NCBI GenBank assembly: GCA_002104905.1
Contig: MCFE01000243.1
Coordinates: 53,349-117,348, forward strand
DNA from: Basidiobolus meristosporus CBS 931.73
Lineage: Eukaryota; Basidiobolomycota; Basidiobolomycetes; Basidiobolales; Basidiobolaceae
Direction: 5' to 3'
Length of the DNA: 64,000 nucleotides
Notes under the pieces: generated by a model
What the model saw: only the letters and a program-made list of their open reading frames with translations
Told to the model about the DNA's origin: nothing
The model's database searches: none
In this document: positions 1 to 10,886 of the stretch, piece by piece
Layout of the letters: the number at the start of each line of letters is the position of its first letter
Numbering within the stretch: position 1 is the stretch's first letter
Position numbers and translations under genes: made by a program

Positions 1-1
1 G

Positions 2-343
2 AAGGCGGCGGAGTGCGCCGTGTTCGATTTGAATCACATCACCCAGGCCTCCAACCTGTGCGTGGCCAGAGAGGAGCTCGTGCTGGCCATCCACGAGCTA
101 GGGGTTAGCTTCCAGAACGGCTGGGGGGTGGTGAGGAACAAGACCACCGCCGCGTACTACTTCGAGATCGCCGCCAACCTGGGGGACCCGGACGCGCAAA
201 ACGACCTGGCGTTCTGCTACCTGCACGGGCACGGGGTAAAGAAAGATCGCTACAAAGCGGCCAAGTATTACCGCATGGCCCACGCGCAGGGTATGGGCGT
301 GGTGGGAAATAGCTGGATATTCAAGGAGAAATACGACCCTTGA
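2..343 (+). CDS. Sel1-repeat protein, C-terminal part (5' end outside window)
   Basis: The reading frame is open from the left edge and stops at 341-343, so only the last 113 or so residues are present. Two Sel1-like repeats are visible: each has the pattern of a short helix, an A-x-x-Y-F/Y core and a G-D/G-x-x-x-A-Q/L-G turn (for example AYYFEIAANLGDPDAQNDLA, then AAKYYRMAHAQG). Sel1 repeats form TPR-like helical scaffolds that bind other proteins. The ending, in which a last repeat is followed by a short W-I-F/Y-K-E-K-Y tail, resembles the fungal DSF2/Nif1-type Sel1 proteins linked to cell-cycle and polarity control; that assignment is by recall and is tentative. No splice sites are seen in this part. 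Confidence 0.75.
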   Translation, partial: KAAECAVFDLNHITQASNLCVAREELVLAIHELGVSFQNGWGVVRNKTTAAYYFEIAANLGDPDAQNDLAFCYLHGHGVKKDRYKAAKYYRMAHAQGMGVVGNSWIFKEKYDP

Positions 344-963
344 CCTATTCAACATTCGCTAATACTCGTACATATCTGTCCTATATTCATTGTATTCCAC
401 TTCTTTTGTTTCATATTCGACCCAGCATTTGTATGTCATTTAATTAAACCCTTCATGCTCTCGGTAGCTAATCTCATCCCAAGTTGCAAGTGGTTGGTGG
501 CTGGTGGGGATAGATGCAAAGAAGGGGTTGGGTGCGGGTGCGGGTGTGGGTGTTGATGTGGATGTATGGGCTTCATCGTGATTCATCTACGCATAAATAT
601 GCGGAGTTGCGCGTTGCCATGGACAACGGCCAGGCAGCTCGAAGGGGAATTGATGATCACCTCATCAGAATTACCATGGATATAGGATCGAGATTGGATG
701 GAGTGGGATGAGCTAATTAAGGGAGAAATGAAATTGGCCATTCAGGTGAATTCCCTCCCACTTCTCACCACCCTCACCCACACCCACACTTCATTTGCGG
801 TAACGATTTTCCCATATCCTGACGAACCACCAGAGCCAAGTGGACCCTCCATTTACCACTCCCCAACCTTGCTGCATCCATTTGAAGAGAAATAGCGGCT
901 TGCAGGGCGAACCACCCATTCGTCGCCTCCCTGAAGAGTAAATAGAAAGCGAAGCTAACTAAT
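344..963. other. Intergenic region, no gene seen
   Basis: Between the Sel1-repeat gene and the formin. It contains CACCC-rich and GT-rich simple stretches but no convincing coding frame. It presumably holds the terminator of the first gene and the promoter of the formin; I see no clear TATA box near 964. Confidence 0.5.
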
Positions 964-3900
964 ATGGAAGTCCCGGAAATTATCCAGGTTTTGCTGGCTG
1001 ATGGAAGAGTCAAGGCGGCACTACTCACTGCAAACACCACAGCACAAGAGCTGATGACCAGTATACTAGAAGAGGCGGCCGCAGATCCATCAGAACCATT
1101 GGTCAACGAGAATTATGACCCAAAAGATTGGCTGCTCATTGCGTTACCCATAGTAACTTATGCAAACAGTAAGTGTCCACAAGTGAGATGGAGTGTCAAG
1201 TCACTGACCAAAAGTCGAACCTGAATTGTTAGAATGCTGGACTGAGGAGGAGCTTCAAAAAACCGAGGAAGGTAGGCGGCCGTTTCTTTCTTTCTTCTTC
1301 TGGCAGGTCTGTTAAGCGGGCTGGCAATTTTAGAGCGTATCGTCCGGTCGAACGCCAGAATCCTGGACGAGATCCAGCTCCTTAGTGAGTGCGGCAAAGA
1401 TAAGGAGCCTTCCACCAGCCCTTTGGTACACGACACACATGCCTTCTCTGAACATCTGCATGTGCCCAAGTTCAAGTTGGTCAACGCTAATCACACGATA
1501 CGAACCGCATTTCGGGATGTCCCGGAGATACCGGACAACTACACTAGAGATATTTACGTAACCCCAACAATGTCGGCAAAATCGGTGGTCCAATGCTTGG
1601 TCGATGAGTTCAGTTTAAACAAGGCCAAAGATAAGGAGTCGGGCAGTCAGGGAGACTACGTGCTCTACGAGGTGGTGGTATCGGAGAGTGGAGCAGAAAG
1701 TAAGCTTACAGTGATGGGATTCTTGGCGGGACCTATGGATTGACATTGATTTCAGATATCAGGCAGCTGGGGGACAACGAGCTTCCCCTGATACTCAAAG
1801 AGAAGACCTCCTCGTCGTTCGAATCGAACGCCATCAACGATTACTACTTTTACATAGGAGTCCCGGAGTCGTGGTTCTCTAGGGCAACCAGATTCACCAA
1901 GGCATATCTGAAGAGTCCGTCCCAAAGGCCCCTTTCTGTATACACATTGTTTGGCGGGTACTCCAGCGGGCCCACGTCGCCAACCTCCTCCCCTACAACC
2001 AAACATATGTCAGTAGGATCGCAAATCCCCCCGGACTTCGACCCCACGAAAGTAAAAACCTGGATCAATGGTGATCTGGTGAAGGATCGCCGTTCGGGCG
2101 TGCACGACAAATCCCGCAATTCACTATACCTGGGCGACACCAAACGCATGAGCGTGGTCAGTAGGAAAAGTCCACTCTCCCAGATGGAGCCCGGCCTGGA
2201 GGATGGAGACTACTTGGACGACATGACTGAGGAAGAGCTCAATGAGGCGTTCCTGACATTGATGGTAAATCCAGGATAATTTGATGCTTGTGCGTGATGG
2301 CTTACTAACCTGTGGTTGGTCGTCCGTAGGACGAGCTTGAGATGAAAGAGGAGCGTAGAGAAGCCGCTATGAAGATGCCCGCTGAGTCCAAAAAGATCCT
2401 GATTCGGCAGAACGAAATTAAACGGATGTCCACCGAATCGCTGATACAGTCCCCGGCGGTGAGCAGACGAAACAGCTTGCAGCAGCCGGCTGTGACCAGA
2501 TCCGAGAGCTCCAGTACTCTGACAGAATCTCGTGTCGACAGTCCCTCAGCCGAGTCTTCATCGTTCCTCTTTGAGAAGCCGGAGAAAGCCTCATCTTATG
2601 GGTTTTTCTCCTCTTGGTGGGGGCCAACCGCCACCAAGTCTGAAGCCACTCCAGAGCATTACATCGACCAGATCACCCAAAAGTAAGTCTGCCCGATGGC
2701 GACAAATCCGAGCCCCGGCTAACCCTTCCCTGCAGGAACCCCAATCTCCGTATTCTGGTCAAGGATCTTCTGGCTCTGAGAGTTACGCTGTCTACCGCGC
2801 CCCTGACGTGGATCCGGGGTTTTCTAGAGGACAAGCGAGCGATCGCTGCTTTGGAGACGCTTCTGGAGCGCAGCACCATCAACAGAAAAGGGTAACGAAC
2901 ACTTGGGGGTTTAGAAGTGGCGAGCATCAACTGAAAGCCACCATTTATTTGTAGAAACGGCTCGACCAGAGGCTCGGACGTTGACGAGGATATTCAAATG
3001 GAATGCATCCGGTGCTTAAGAGTGCTGCTAAACACAGAGGTAATGAGACCAACCACTGGTCCTGTGGGAGGCTGTGGAAACTGACTGGTTGACCTATTGC
3101 AGGCCGGATATTCCCAAGTCCTAAAATCGGAGAAGCTGACCGTATACATCACCTACTGCCTGTACACGACGAGGAACAAGCTGAGGAATCTGGTGGCCGA
3201 GGTGCTGGCTGCAATCTGCATTCTCTCCAGCAACGGACATAAGGTAGTGCTCCATGCGTTGTCCGAGTTTCGCATCGCTTTCGAGGAGAAGTTTAGGTTC
3301 GAGTATCTTGTGGAGTCATTGCGGGAAGAGGTTGAAGAGGATAACTCGGGGGCTTATGAGTACAAAACCACGTGCATGTCTTTCATCAATGCAATAGTGA
3401 ATTCCCCGGAGGACGTGGAGGAGAGAGTGATGCTGCGCGACGAGTTTGCCAGAAGAGATTTCATCAACGTTCTGAGCTCGCTCCGTAGCTCTTTGCCCCC
3501 CGACGGACTTCTGCACCAGATCGATGTGTACGAGGAGGAAATGCTGGAGGACGTCAAAGAGCTTCAGGACCTGCTCGTCTTGAAGAACTATGACCCCAGC
3601 GATCCGATGTACTCCGTAGTGGATCTACTGAAGAGGCTGGATCCGGACATGCCGATCTACGATACTGTGTTGAGCACGTTGCAGAACATTTTGGCCATGG
3701 CCAACTCCGAGGCAACCGACGAGTGGAAGTCTGATGTGTGGTCGCTATTGGGTAGATTCGCCAATCACCTGTTTTATATGGGCGATGTCCACGAGGACTG
3801 GCCTCACATCTTGAAGGAGTTTCTCGCATCGATCCAGGACATTGTCGCCAGAGACGGGAGTCCAGCCGACTCGTCAGACAGTAGTAGCCTGCACGGTTCA

Positions 3901-6541
3901 CAGAACGCCTCGGTTTTGGTTGAGGAGTTGACTGCGCAAGTGAAGAAACTTGACGAGGATAACAAGAATCTCAAGGAGGATCTCTGCTTCTTTAGAGACC
4001 TTTATGCCACCAGAAATAAGAGAGTGAAGAGTGGATCGAGTGAGCATTTTCCCGGGATTGTGAACCGGCTGCTCCATGAAAAGAAGCAGGTGGCCCGATT
4101 GACCGAGCAGATCGAAAAGATGACCAAGACCCCTGGGGAGGCCATCGATTTATCGCTCCTGGAGGATCGAAAGGGAAGACCAAAGGAGAAAGACAACAAG
4201 TGGTCGGCGATTATGGAGGAGCTAGAGAAGCAGAGGGAAAACACTGCCGAACTAACCAATCTCGCTGAGAGTAGGGCGAAAGAAATCGCCTATTTGAAAA
4301 GAGCGCTCGAGGCAGTCTGTGCTCGGTTCCACTTCAGCACGGGGAATGTGAAGCGGTTGATGGAGGAGGAGACAGCCGCAGTCGTTGCAAGTCCTTCGAA
4401 TCTGCTGATGCTCGAGGCGGCCAATGGTAGTACCACCTCTCTGAGCACCATGTTCGAGGGATTGGCTGAGAAGGAACAGGAGATCAGTAGCTTGAAGAAA
4501 ACCATTGACTCTATGAAGAAGGAGATTGATATGGGAACCGCCTATCACAACGAGATTACTGCTCTAAGAGAACAGCTGGACGAGGCTAACAAAACCATTA
4601 AAGACTTGCAAGTGCCTATCTCAGCCTCCCCTCCTGCCCCTCCCCCTCCTCCACCCGCCCCACCTGTTAGCACAACGCACATGAACCAGTCTACCGCTCC
4701 TCCGCCTCCACCCCCTCCTCCACCGGCACCTGTGCTTCCAAGCATAGCTCAGAAGGTGGCGCAGCTTCAAGCCGCGAAGCAAGTTGCATCGCACCAAGGT
4801 AATGGCATTCCTCACCCACCCCCACCCCCACCCCCGCCTTCAATGCCAGCTGGTGCAGTGCCTCTGCCGCCGCCACCACCACCACCACCACCATCAACAT
4901 CTATGGGCGGAGCACCGCCCCCACCCCCTCCACCACCACCACCAGGACCCTCCATGATCAATTCAAAGCCCGGACCACCCCCGCCACCACCACCACCCAC
5001 CATTGTTGGGTCGAGTATGACTGGATCGCCTACTACACCTACTTCGAAGCCATTGCCCACCATGCCCATGCGCCAAATATTCTGGAAAAAACTGGCACCC
5101 TATCAAACCAAGAACACGATCTGGCACAAGGTGACCTTCGAGGAGATCTCGCTGGATACGGCGGAGCTGGAGGAGCTCTTCTCCAAGCCGGCAAGTAACC
5201 CCAAAGCGAACCCCTCCCAACCAATGAAATCCCCCCAACAAAGAAAGAAACCACTGGCCACCACGCTGCTAGACATCACCCGGGCCAACAACATTGCCAT
5301 CATGCTCTCCAGAATCAAGGCCACCTACGGCGAGATCTGCAACGCGATCTTGGCCATGGATGAGAGCCTGTTGTCCATCGAGAATCTCAAATCCATCAAG
5401 CAGCACATCCCGCAAAAGGAGGAGCTGGAGACGGTGCGCGCCTACGACGGGGATCCCAGCACGCTGGGGAATGCGGAGAAATACTTCCTCGAGGTGATGC
5501 GCATCCCCAGGATGTCGGAGCGACTCTCATGCATGATCTTCAAGCGACGGTTCGAGCTGGATGTGGAGGAGTTGAAGCCGGAGCTGAAGATCCTCTTCGA
5601 GGCGGTCGCCGAGCTGAAGAAGTCCGATCGATTCTTGGTGGTTTTACACACGGTGCTGAGCATCGGGAATTTCATGAACGGGAACTCGTTTCGTGGTAAC
5701 GCCAGCGGGTACATGCTGGACGCATTGCTGATGCTGAAGGATGTGCGAGCCAAAGACGGAAACAAGAAAGGAATCCCCTCATTGTTGCATTACCTGTGCT
5801 ACCAATTACAGGAAAACAACCCCAAACTCTTGGCATTCATGGAACAGCTGTCACATGTAGAGGCAGCAGCCCGGGTTTCAGTGCCTTCTGTGGTCAGCGC
5901 TATCGAGGTTCTAGAGACAGGTCTCCAACAGGTTCAAAAAGAAGTCGAGGAGCTGACTAACCGCAAAACCGCCGATAACAGCGACAGGTTTGTCCCCGTC
6001 ATGACGGTAAGCACACGCTCCCACAGGAAGGTAGCCTTGTATCTTGTCTAACCACCACGATCAGGAATTCATTCGCTCCGCCGAGAGCACGGTCAAGACC
6101 ATCTCAGATATGCGGGTCAAGCTGGAGAAAGAGCTGAATCACATGTTAACCTACTTTGGGGAAGACCCGGCCACCACCAAACCGGAGGATTTCTTCGCCA
6201 CCATCGTGTCTTTCTCATCGGCCCTGCAAAAGGCCCATAAGGAGAATGAGGAGAGGAAGCAGAAGTCCCTGCGACGTCGCCAGAACCTGATCAAGAAGGT
6301 AGAGCCCGGGAGACTGCTGTGTGCATTGTGCATGATCCACTTACTAACCTCCACTCCACAGCCTACGGCGAAAAAGCCGCTTATGGGGCCCAAGATCATG
6401 GTCCAGGGAGAGTTCGACGACGCCATCCGTGAACTTCGGTTTGGGATCCGGCGGAAAAGAAGCGATCGACCCAAGTCCGCCGTTCTCAACGATCTCAGTC
6501 TGCTGGATAGCTTGATTAAGAAGCCGATGCATGCAACTTGA
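964..6541 (+). CDS. Formin (RA-like, GBD/FH3, coiled coil, FH1, FH2, DAD), nine exons
   Basis: Formins nucleate and elongate unbranched actin filaments and act under Rho GTPases. Proposed exons: 964-1168, 1307-1699, 1756-2264, 2330-2682, 2736-2891, 2955-3039, 3103-6006, 6065-6298, 6362-6541. All have GT..AG borders and matching phases, giving about 1672 residues. An RA-like segment (about 146-205, DIYVTPTMSAKSVVQCLVDEF) precedes GBD/FH3 (about 487-820), a coiled coil (about 834-1070), proline-run FH1 (about 1074-1212, DNA 4621-5035) and FH2 (about 1218-1611). The FH2 hallmark is GNFMNGNSFRGNASGYMLDA. The last exon carries a DAD (FDDAIRELRFGIRRKR), implying autoinhibition relieved by Rho binding. 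The start at 964 is the first ATG in an open frame leading into a good donor; an upstream exon cannot be excluded. Confidence 0.92.
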
Positions 6542-6860
6542 TTCTGAAACCAACACTCGGTTGATTGAACCACTGCATGTCACTTGACGTCACCCTAGCC
6601 ACCACCGTACCCATCACCATCACCCCAGCTCTTAACAGCCACCACCCTCACCCCAGCTCTTAACAAATACCCGTCTGCAGATCCCACCACTCGCACAATG
6701 TATATTATATTCAAGTAAATGATTACCGCAATTTGGTTGGAAAATGATGGAAACAGTAGCGATCTTCCTCTCCAGGATTGGCAATATAATACGGCATCCA
6801 TTGACCCCTTGATATCTGGCCCATAAAAAGCCCACGTCAAGCCATCACCTTCACAGCGCA
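6542..6860. other. Intergenic region with a short direct repeat
   Basis: A roughly 17-bp motif (CACCCCAGCTCTTAACA) occurs twice, near 6620 and 6650. A TATA-like element follows at 6822-6829. Nothing else is supported. Confidence 0.5.
6822..6829 (+). promoter_or_regulatory. TATA-like box of the peroxidase gene
   Basis: CATAAAAA lies about 35 bases before the ATG at 6861, within an otherwise non-coding leader. Assignment rests only on motif and distance. Confidence 0.4.
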
Positions 6861-7529
6861 ATGTCTCAAGACAACCAATTCCAACCTCCGGGTGGCTCCG
6901 CCTCTCGCGGTCCGTGCCCAGCGCTAAATGTCCTTGCGAATCATGGCTATTTCCCGCGTGACGGTAAGAATCTGGACAGGGAAACCATCATCAACGGCCT
7001 GACAACCGTCTACAATATTGACCTGGGCTTTGCTCAGTTTCTCGCCGACAGGGCGTTAGAGCTCCTGGGTACGAAGAATGACAACGGGAACGTGGTGCTG
7101 GAGGACCTGGAAAAGCTGTCCACCCACAATGTAATTGAGCACGATATCTCACTCTCCCGACTGGACTTGAGTCTAGGGGACAACAACAACCCCAACGCGG
7201 AGTTGGTGGAGCAAGTAAGTCAGGCTTCGAAAGACGGGTTCAGCATGACGTTTGATGACTTCGCCCAACTGCGAAGGCTCCGTTACGACCAGTGTAAGAA
7301 CAACCCGGGCTTGACCTGGAACCTCAAGCAAAAAATAACCGCCTACGGCGAGTCTGCTCTCCTACTAAACGTGTTCGGCGACGGGACTACCACAAAGAGG
7401 TCGGAGCTGGACACGCTCTTCAAGGAAGAGAGGCTGCCGGAAACGTTCGTCAAACCCGAAAAACCAGTGACGTTTAGCCAGGTGCGCTGGACTGCCTTCA
7501 AGCTACTGTTCAAGAATAGATTCAAATAA
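6861..7529 (+). CDS. Heme-thiolate peroxidase (chloroperoxidase / short unspecific peroxygenase type)
   Basis: A single-exon protein of 222 residues, typical in length for the short peroxygenase family. The heme-ligand motif PCPALNVLANHGYFPRDGK is at about residues 19-37, with the proximal cysteine in P-C-P. The distal E-H-D motif followed by S-x-S-R is at about 93-100 (EHDISLSR). The ERLPETF ending is also family-typical. These enzymes use hydrogen peroxide to halogenate or oxygenate small aromatic or aliphatic substrates through a cysteine-ligated heme. Most known fungal members are secreted, but no N-terminal signal peptide is visible here (the N-terminus is polar), so this one may be intracellular or have an unseen upstream exon. 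It lies between two intron-rich housekeeping genes and has no evident link to the NRPS. Confidence 0.9.
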   Translation: MSQDNQFQPPGGSASRGPCPALNVLANHGYFPRDGKNLDRETIINGLTTVYNIDLGFAQFLADRALELLGTKNDNGNVVLEDLEKLSTHNVIEHDISLSRLDLSLGDNNNPNAELVEQVSQASKDGFSMTFDDFAQLRRLRYDQCKNNPGLTWNLKQKITAYGESALLLNVFGDGTTTKRSELDTLFKEERLPETFVKPEKPVTFSQVRWTAFKLLFKNRFK

Positions 7530-7870
7530 AGACCAGGCTCTTTCCTCACCTCCTCACCTCCTCACCTAACGACACGATGGTTGAGTCTCTTCAGTCCTAA
7601 GCCCCCCTGTGGGTTGGCATGAATGTTGACCCGGTTCGGAAAGGTATCCGGAACGATACCTTGGGATCATCAGAGATCTTTGATTCACACCCATTGTGTA
7701 CGAAATCAGGGGCCCTTTGTTAGCGTACCATATGAATTTCCATCCACCCAACTTCCCTCTTTGATCAGACAACCAGTTTGTTTGAAAAGCTGAAGTTAAA
7801 TAAAGTTCCGGTCACCAAGTTCATGTTAGCGCGCTCCGATTAGCAGTCTACCCCCAGCACCCTACTTGGA
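7530..7870. other. Intergenic region, no gene seen
   Basis: Terminator of the peroxidase gene and promoter of the protease gene are expected here. A CTCCTCACCT-type short repeat follows the stop codon at 7527-7529. No coding frame is supported. Confidence 0.5.
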
Positions 7871-10003
7871 ATGACCCCGACCCATTTTTTCCTCTCTCTG
7901 CTTCTATTCTGGGGCTTGCTCCCCCTGGCAAGCCGGTTGCTCCGCAGGCTGAAAAAGGTGCCGGTATGAAAAGGCTTGATTTGATCGGTTCTCGTTAGAT
8001 GTGTAACCCGCCCCTCTCTTCCCTGTAGACCCAAAAAAGAGATGCGCTGCTCATAGAGGAGACCTCCCTGGAGCACGAGAACGAGAATTCCACCTTTAAC
8101 TCACGTCACCTGTTTCAAACCTCTCTATTTCAGTTCCGGTACACGACCACCTCCCTCAACGCTTTCTTTCGTAAGGTGGCCAAATGTTCGCCTACCTTTT
8201 GGAACCACTGGTTCACAGTCGGAGTTTGCTTTGGCTTGGCGGCGATGTTGTTTGGAATGGGACTGATAGCGCTGGCAAGCTGGAGAGTAGCCCTGTTGCT
8301 AGGTCAGAGATGGTTGGTAACCAGTGGGGGGATAGAGAGTGGGATCCCGAGCGATTCTATAGACCCGGAGCAGTCTGGGCAGGTGCTCATCCCTATGGTG
8401 GGTTTGTTCGTTGTGAGGTGGCTTGTGTAAGCTCTCTTAACATTTTTGCTCTGACCATAGATTCCTGGGGTGACTCTACCACTGTCCCATATGGTTTATT
8501 ACCTCCTGGCGCTATTCCTCTCGGGGCTTGTTCATGAGATGGGCCACGCGGTCGCAGCAATAGGGTATTTTGTGCACTGCAGTACTTTCCCCTCACGCAC
8601 GTGACTCAACGGTCCCCCTTCACAGAGAACGAGTGCCGGTGCATTCGTTCGGAGCATTTCTTATCTTTCTATACCCGGGCGCGTTTGTGGACATCTCTTC
8701 GCGCAACCTCGGCCTGCTAACTCCGTTTCGAAAGCTCCGGGTGATCTGTGCGGGGGTGTGGCACAACGCGGTTCTCTTTCTCATCATATGGTGCCTGTTA
8801 TCAAGCGGAGTGATTGATCTCACCTTTAGTCTGGTCGGCTGGTCAAGGATCCACCCTCATGATGGGGTGGCGGTCGCCAATATTGCCCAGGTAACGGTGC
8901 CTTATGCACAACAGCCAGCCACCATCCGCTAACTTTTTTCGGTAGGGCTCACCGCTGGCCGCGTTTCTTCCACAATCCTCCCTGATCACCCGACTTGACG
9001 ACACCCCTCTGGATGATGGGATCGACTCATGGAATCGCTTTTTATCGGGCGCCAGCCTCCCGAATGCCCGGCAGAATCGAAAAGGGTTCTGTGTATTGCA
9101 ACCAGATAGTGAAGGTAGCTCGATGATCTGCGTATCTTTATATCGTGCAACTTACGGAACTTCTACCTTCAGCGGAGCCACAGGATTGCTGCGAGATCTC
9201 ACGAGAGTACCCGTTCGGGAAGAGTCACAACGAGTCGATCAGCTGCTTTACATCGTTACTCGAGGAGCAAGGGGTTGGCGATTTTATTCTTGATGGAATT
9301 GCACATGACGAATGGATCCTCACATTGCTTTCAACTAGAATCCCGCGAGATTTGCTTGTCTCCCGTCAATCCACACCCTGACCAAAGGCCAACGCTGCCA
9401 GCACAACACGGATTGCGATATCTATCATCGGGATGGATTCACCAGTGGGAATTGCATGGTGCCGTACAATCCAGAGCTTAACGCGAAGCTACTGAGGATC
9501 TATTTCCGAGAGCCAGAGTGGATGACCGATTCGGATGACGACAAGATGGTCGTGTTCACTGGAGATTACGCGGAAGTGTGGAATACAGGTAAGTCTTAAT
9601 TGAGGGTTGATTTTATCTCGGAGACTGAATGTTCGATTGTATAGTCCGAGTTGGCGTCCTCAGACCTCGCTGGTCATTTATCCCCGCGACTCTTCCTCTG
9701 ATGGTCGATACCATTTTAAGGCGAGAGCAGAGATTGCATGTTGTGTGGAGGATTTGATACTAACAGAGTTGCTTTAGGTACATACTTTCATTCACGCTAG
9801 CGCTGTCAATTCTGAACATCCTTCCTGCGTACCATTTGGACGGACATCATGCTTTAAGTGCGATACTTACTATGATGTTTTCCGCCGGAGAAGGCAATGG
9901 GCCTAGAAGGACGGTGGAAAAAGCCGTCCTGATGGTCACCAGCTTTCTTATGGGCTGGGTGATCATTGGTAGTCTTATCTTGGTTATTCTTGGTCTGTAC
10001 TGA
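7871..10003 (+). CDS. Site-2 protease (S2P/MBTPS2-type intramembrane zinc metalloprotease), nine exons
   Basis: S2P cleaves membrane-tethered transcription factors such as SREBP within the lipid bilayer. Exons assembled by eye: 7871-7963, 8029-8397, 8461-8564, 8626-8890, 8946-9114, 9173-9273, 9339-9588, 9645-9744, 9778-10003, giving about 558 residues (human S2P has 519). The zinc motif HEMGH (about 179-183) sits in a hydrophobic segment. The FRYTTT block after the first membrane helix and the YPGAFVD block match S2P. The third metal ligand is in NILPAYHLDGHH (Asp about 505). A cysteine-rich lumenal region (about 340-450, with QRCQHNTDCD) lies between the two catalytic parts, as in animal S2P. 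Donors at 9274 and 9745 are not the usual GTAAG type, so those two borders are the least certain. Confidence 0.9.
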
Positions 10004-10886
10004 AGGCAGATTTGTACATGTCAGCTATATATTCAATTGTTTATTGCCTTAAATGTAAATTCATCATTGATCCCACTCCATGGAAATCGATTCCCTTGTT
10101 CAAGTTATCCAATAATAACAATCGGAGTGAAAATTGGGGAAGCGATATGTTGGAATATTCAGAAATGCTTTGTTCCATATCGCATCAAGCCTATGTTGCG
10201 TCATACCAGGAATCCTTCCACAGCATCCGATTTTAGCCATGTTTGTAGTATTCTCGTGTGGTGCAAAGGGTCAGTATTCGGCGTAACCTTGTTTCAGTCA
10301 TAAAGATTTTGAATTTCCGTCAATGTTCATTTGGTCCAATTGGATACATTAAGCGTGGTTCCTGAAATCCACATAAGCGTAACTCTAGAAGATCATGAGA
10401 ATGAGTCTGCTCACATCATTCGCTAGTGGGGTGTGCGATGGAGACACTGCAGCGGTAATGCGGGCGCGACCATGGCTTTAAATGATGATGTCTTAGCATA
10501 GAGTGGCAAGAGGGAATTGGACTCAAGTCAAGAGTAGTATGCTTGGTGTGTGCTACGGTAGGTCAACAACCAATGGAGTGGTATGCCTCGAAATAGTAAC
10601 AATGGAAATGCATACCGCAGAAATTATATCCATTGTAAACATACAACTTGACGAAGGCTTGTATGGTGGTAAGACGCATTCTCTACCGCGGCTTCAATCG
10701 ATTAGTGGTTCATTTCACAGGGCTTGCTTGCCTTTTCCTGTCGTTGCGCTCTGTTTTTAGCCAGGGACAAAAAACAATAGCCAATTCTTTGAACTGGGCG
10801 CTGCTATTCTAAGCATGGGTAGAAGTGCTCTATAAAGAAGGCGGTAGACATTCGGTGGAGAATTATTCACGATCTTCCATACAAAG
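10004..10886. other. NRPS upstream region
   Basis: About 880 bases separating the protease gene from the NRPS, with lower apparent G+C than the genes to the left. Small open frames occur but have no recognisable content. The distal end holds the TATA box at 10831. Confidence 0.5.
10831..10837 (+). promoter_or_regulatory. TATA box of the NRPS gene
   Basis: TATAAAG, 50 bases before the ATG at 10887, with no intervening ATG in a long frame. Confidence 0.55.

Noticed and set aside
4545-5069. Several glycine/proline-rich antisense frames
   Set aside because: They are shadows of the formin FH1 polyproline coding region on the other strand.
8100-8135. An extra intron in the protease gene ending at TTTCAG before FRYTTT
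   Set aside because: The frame stays open from 8029 through this point, so no intron is required, although a short one cannot be fully excluded.
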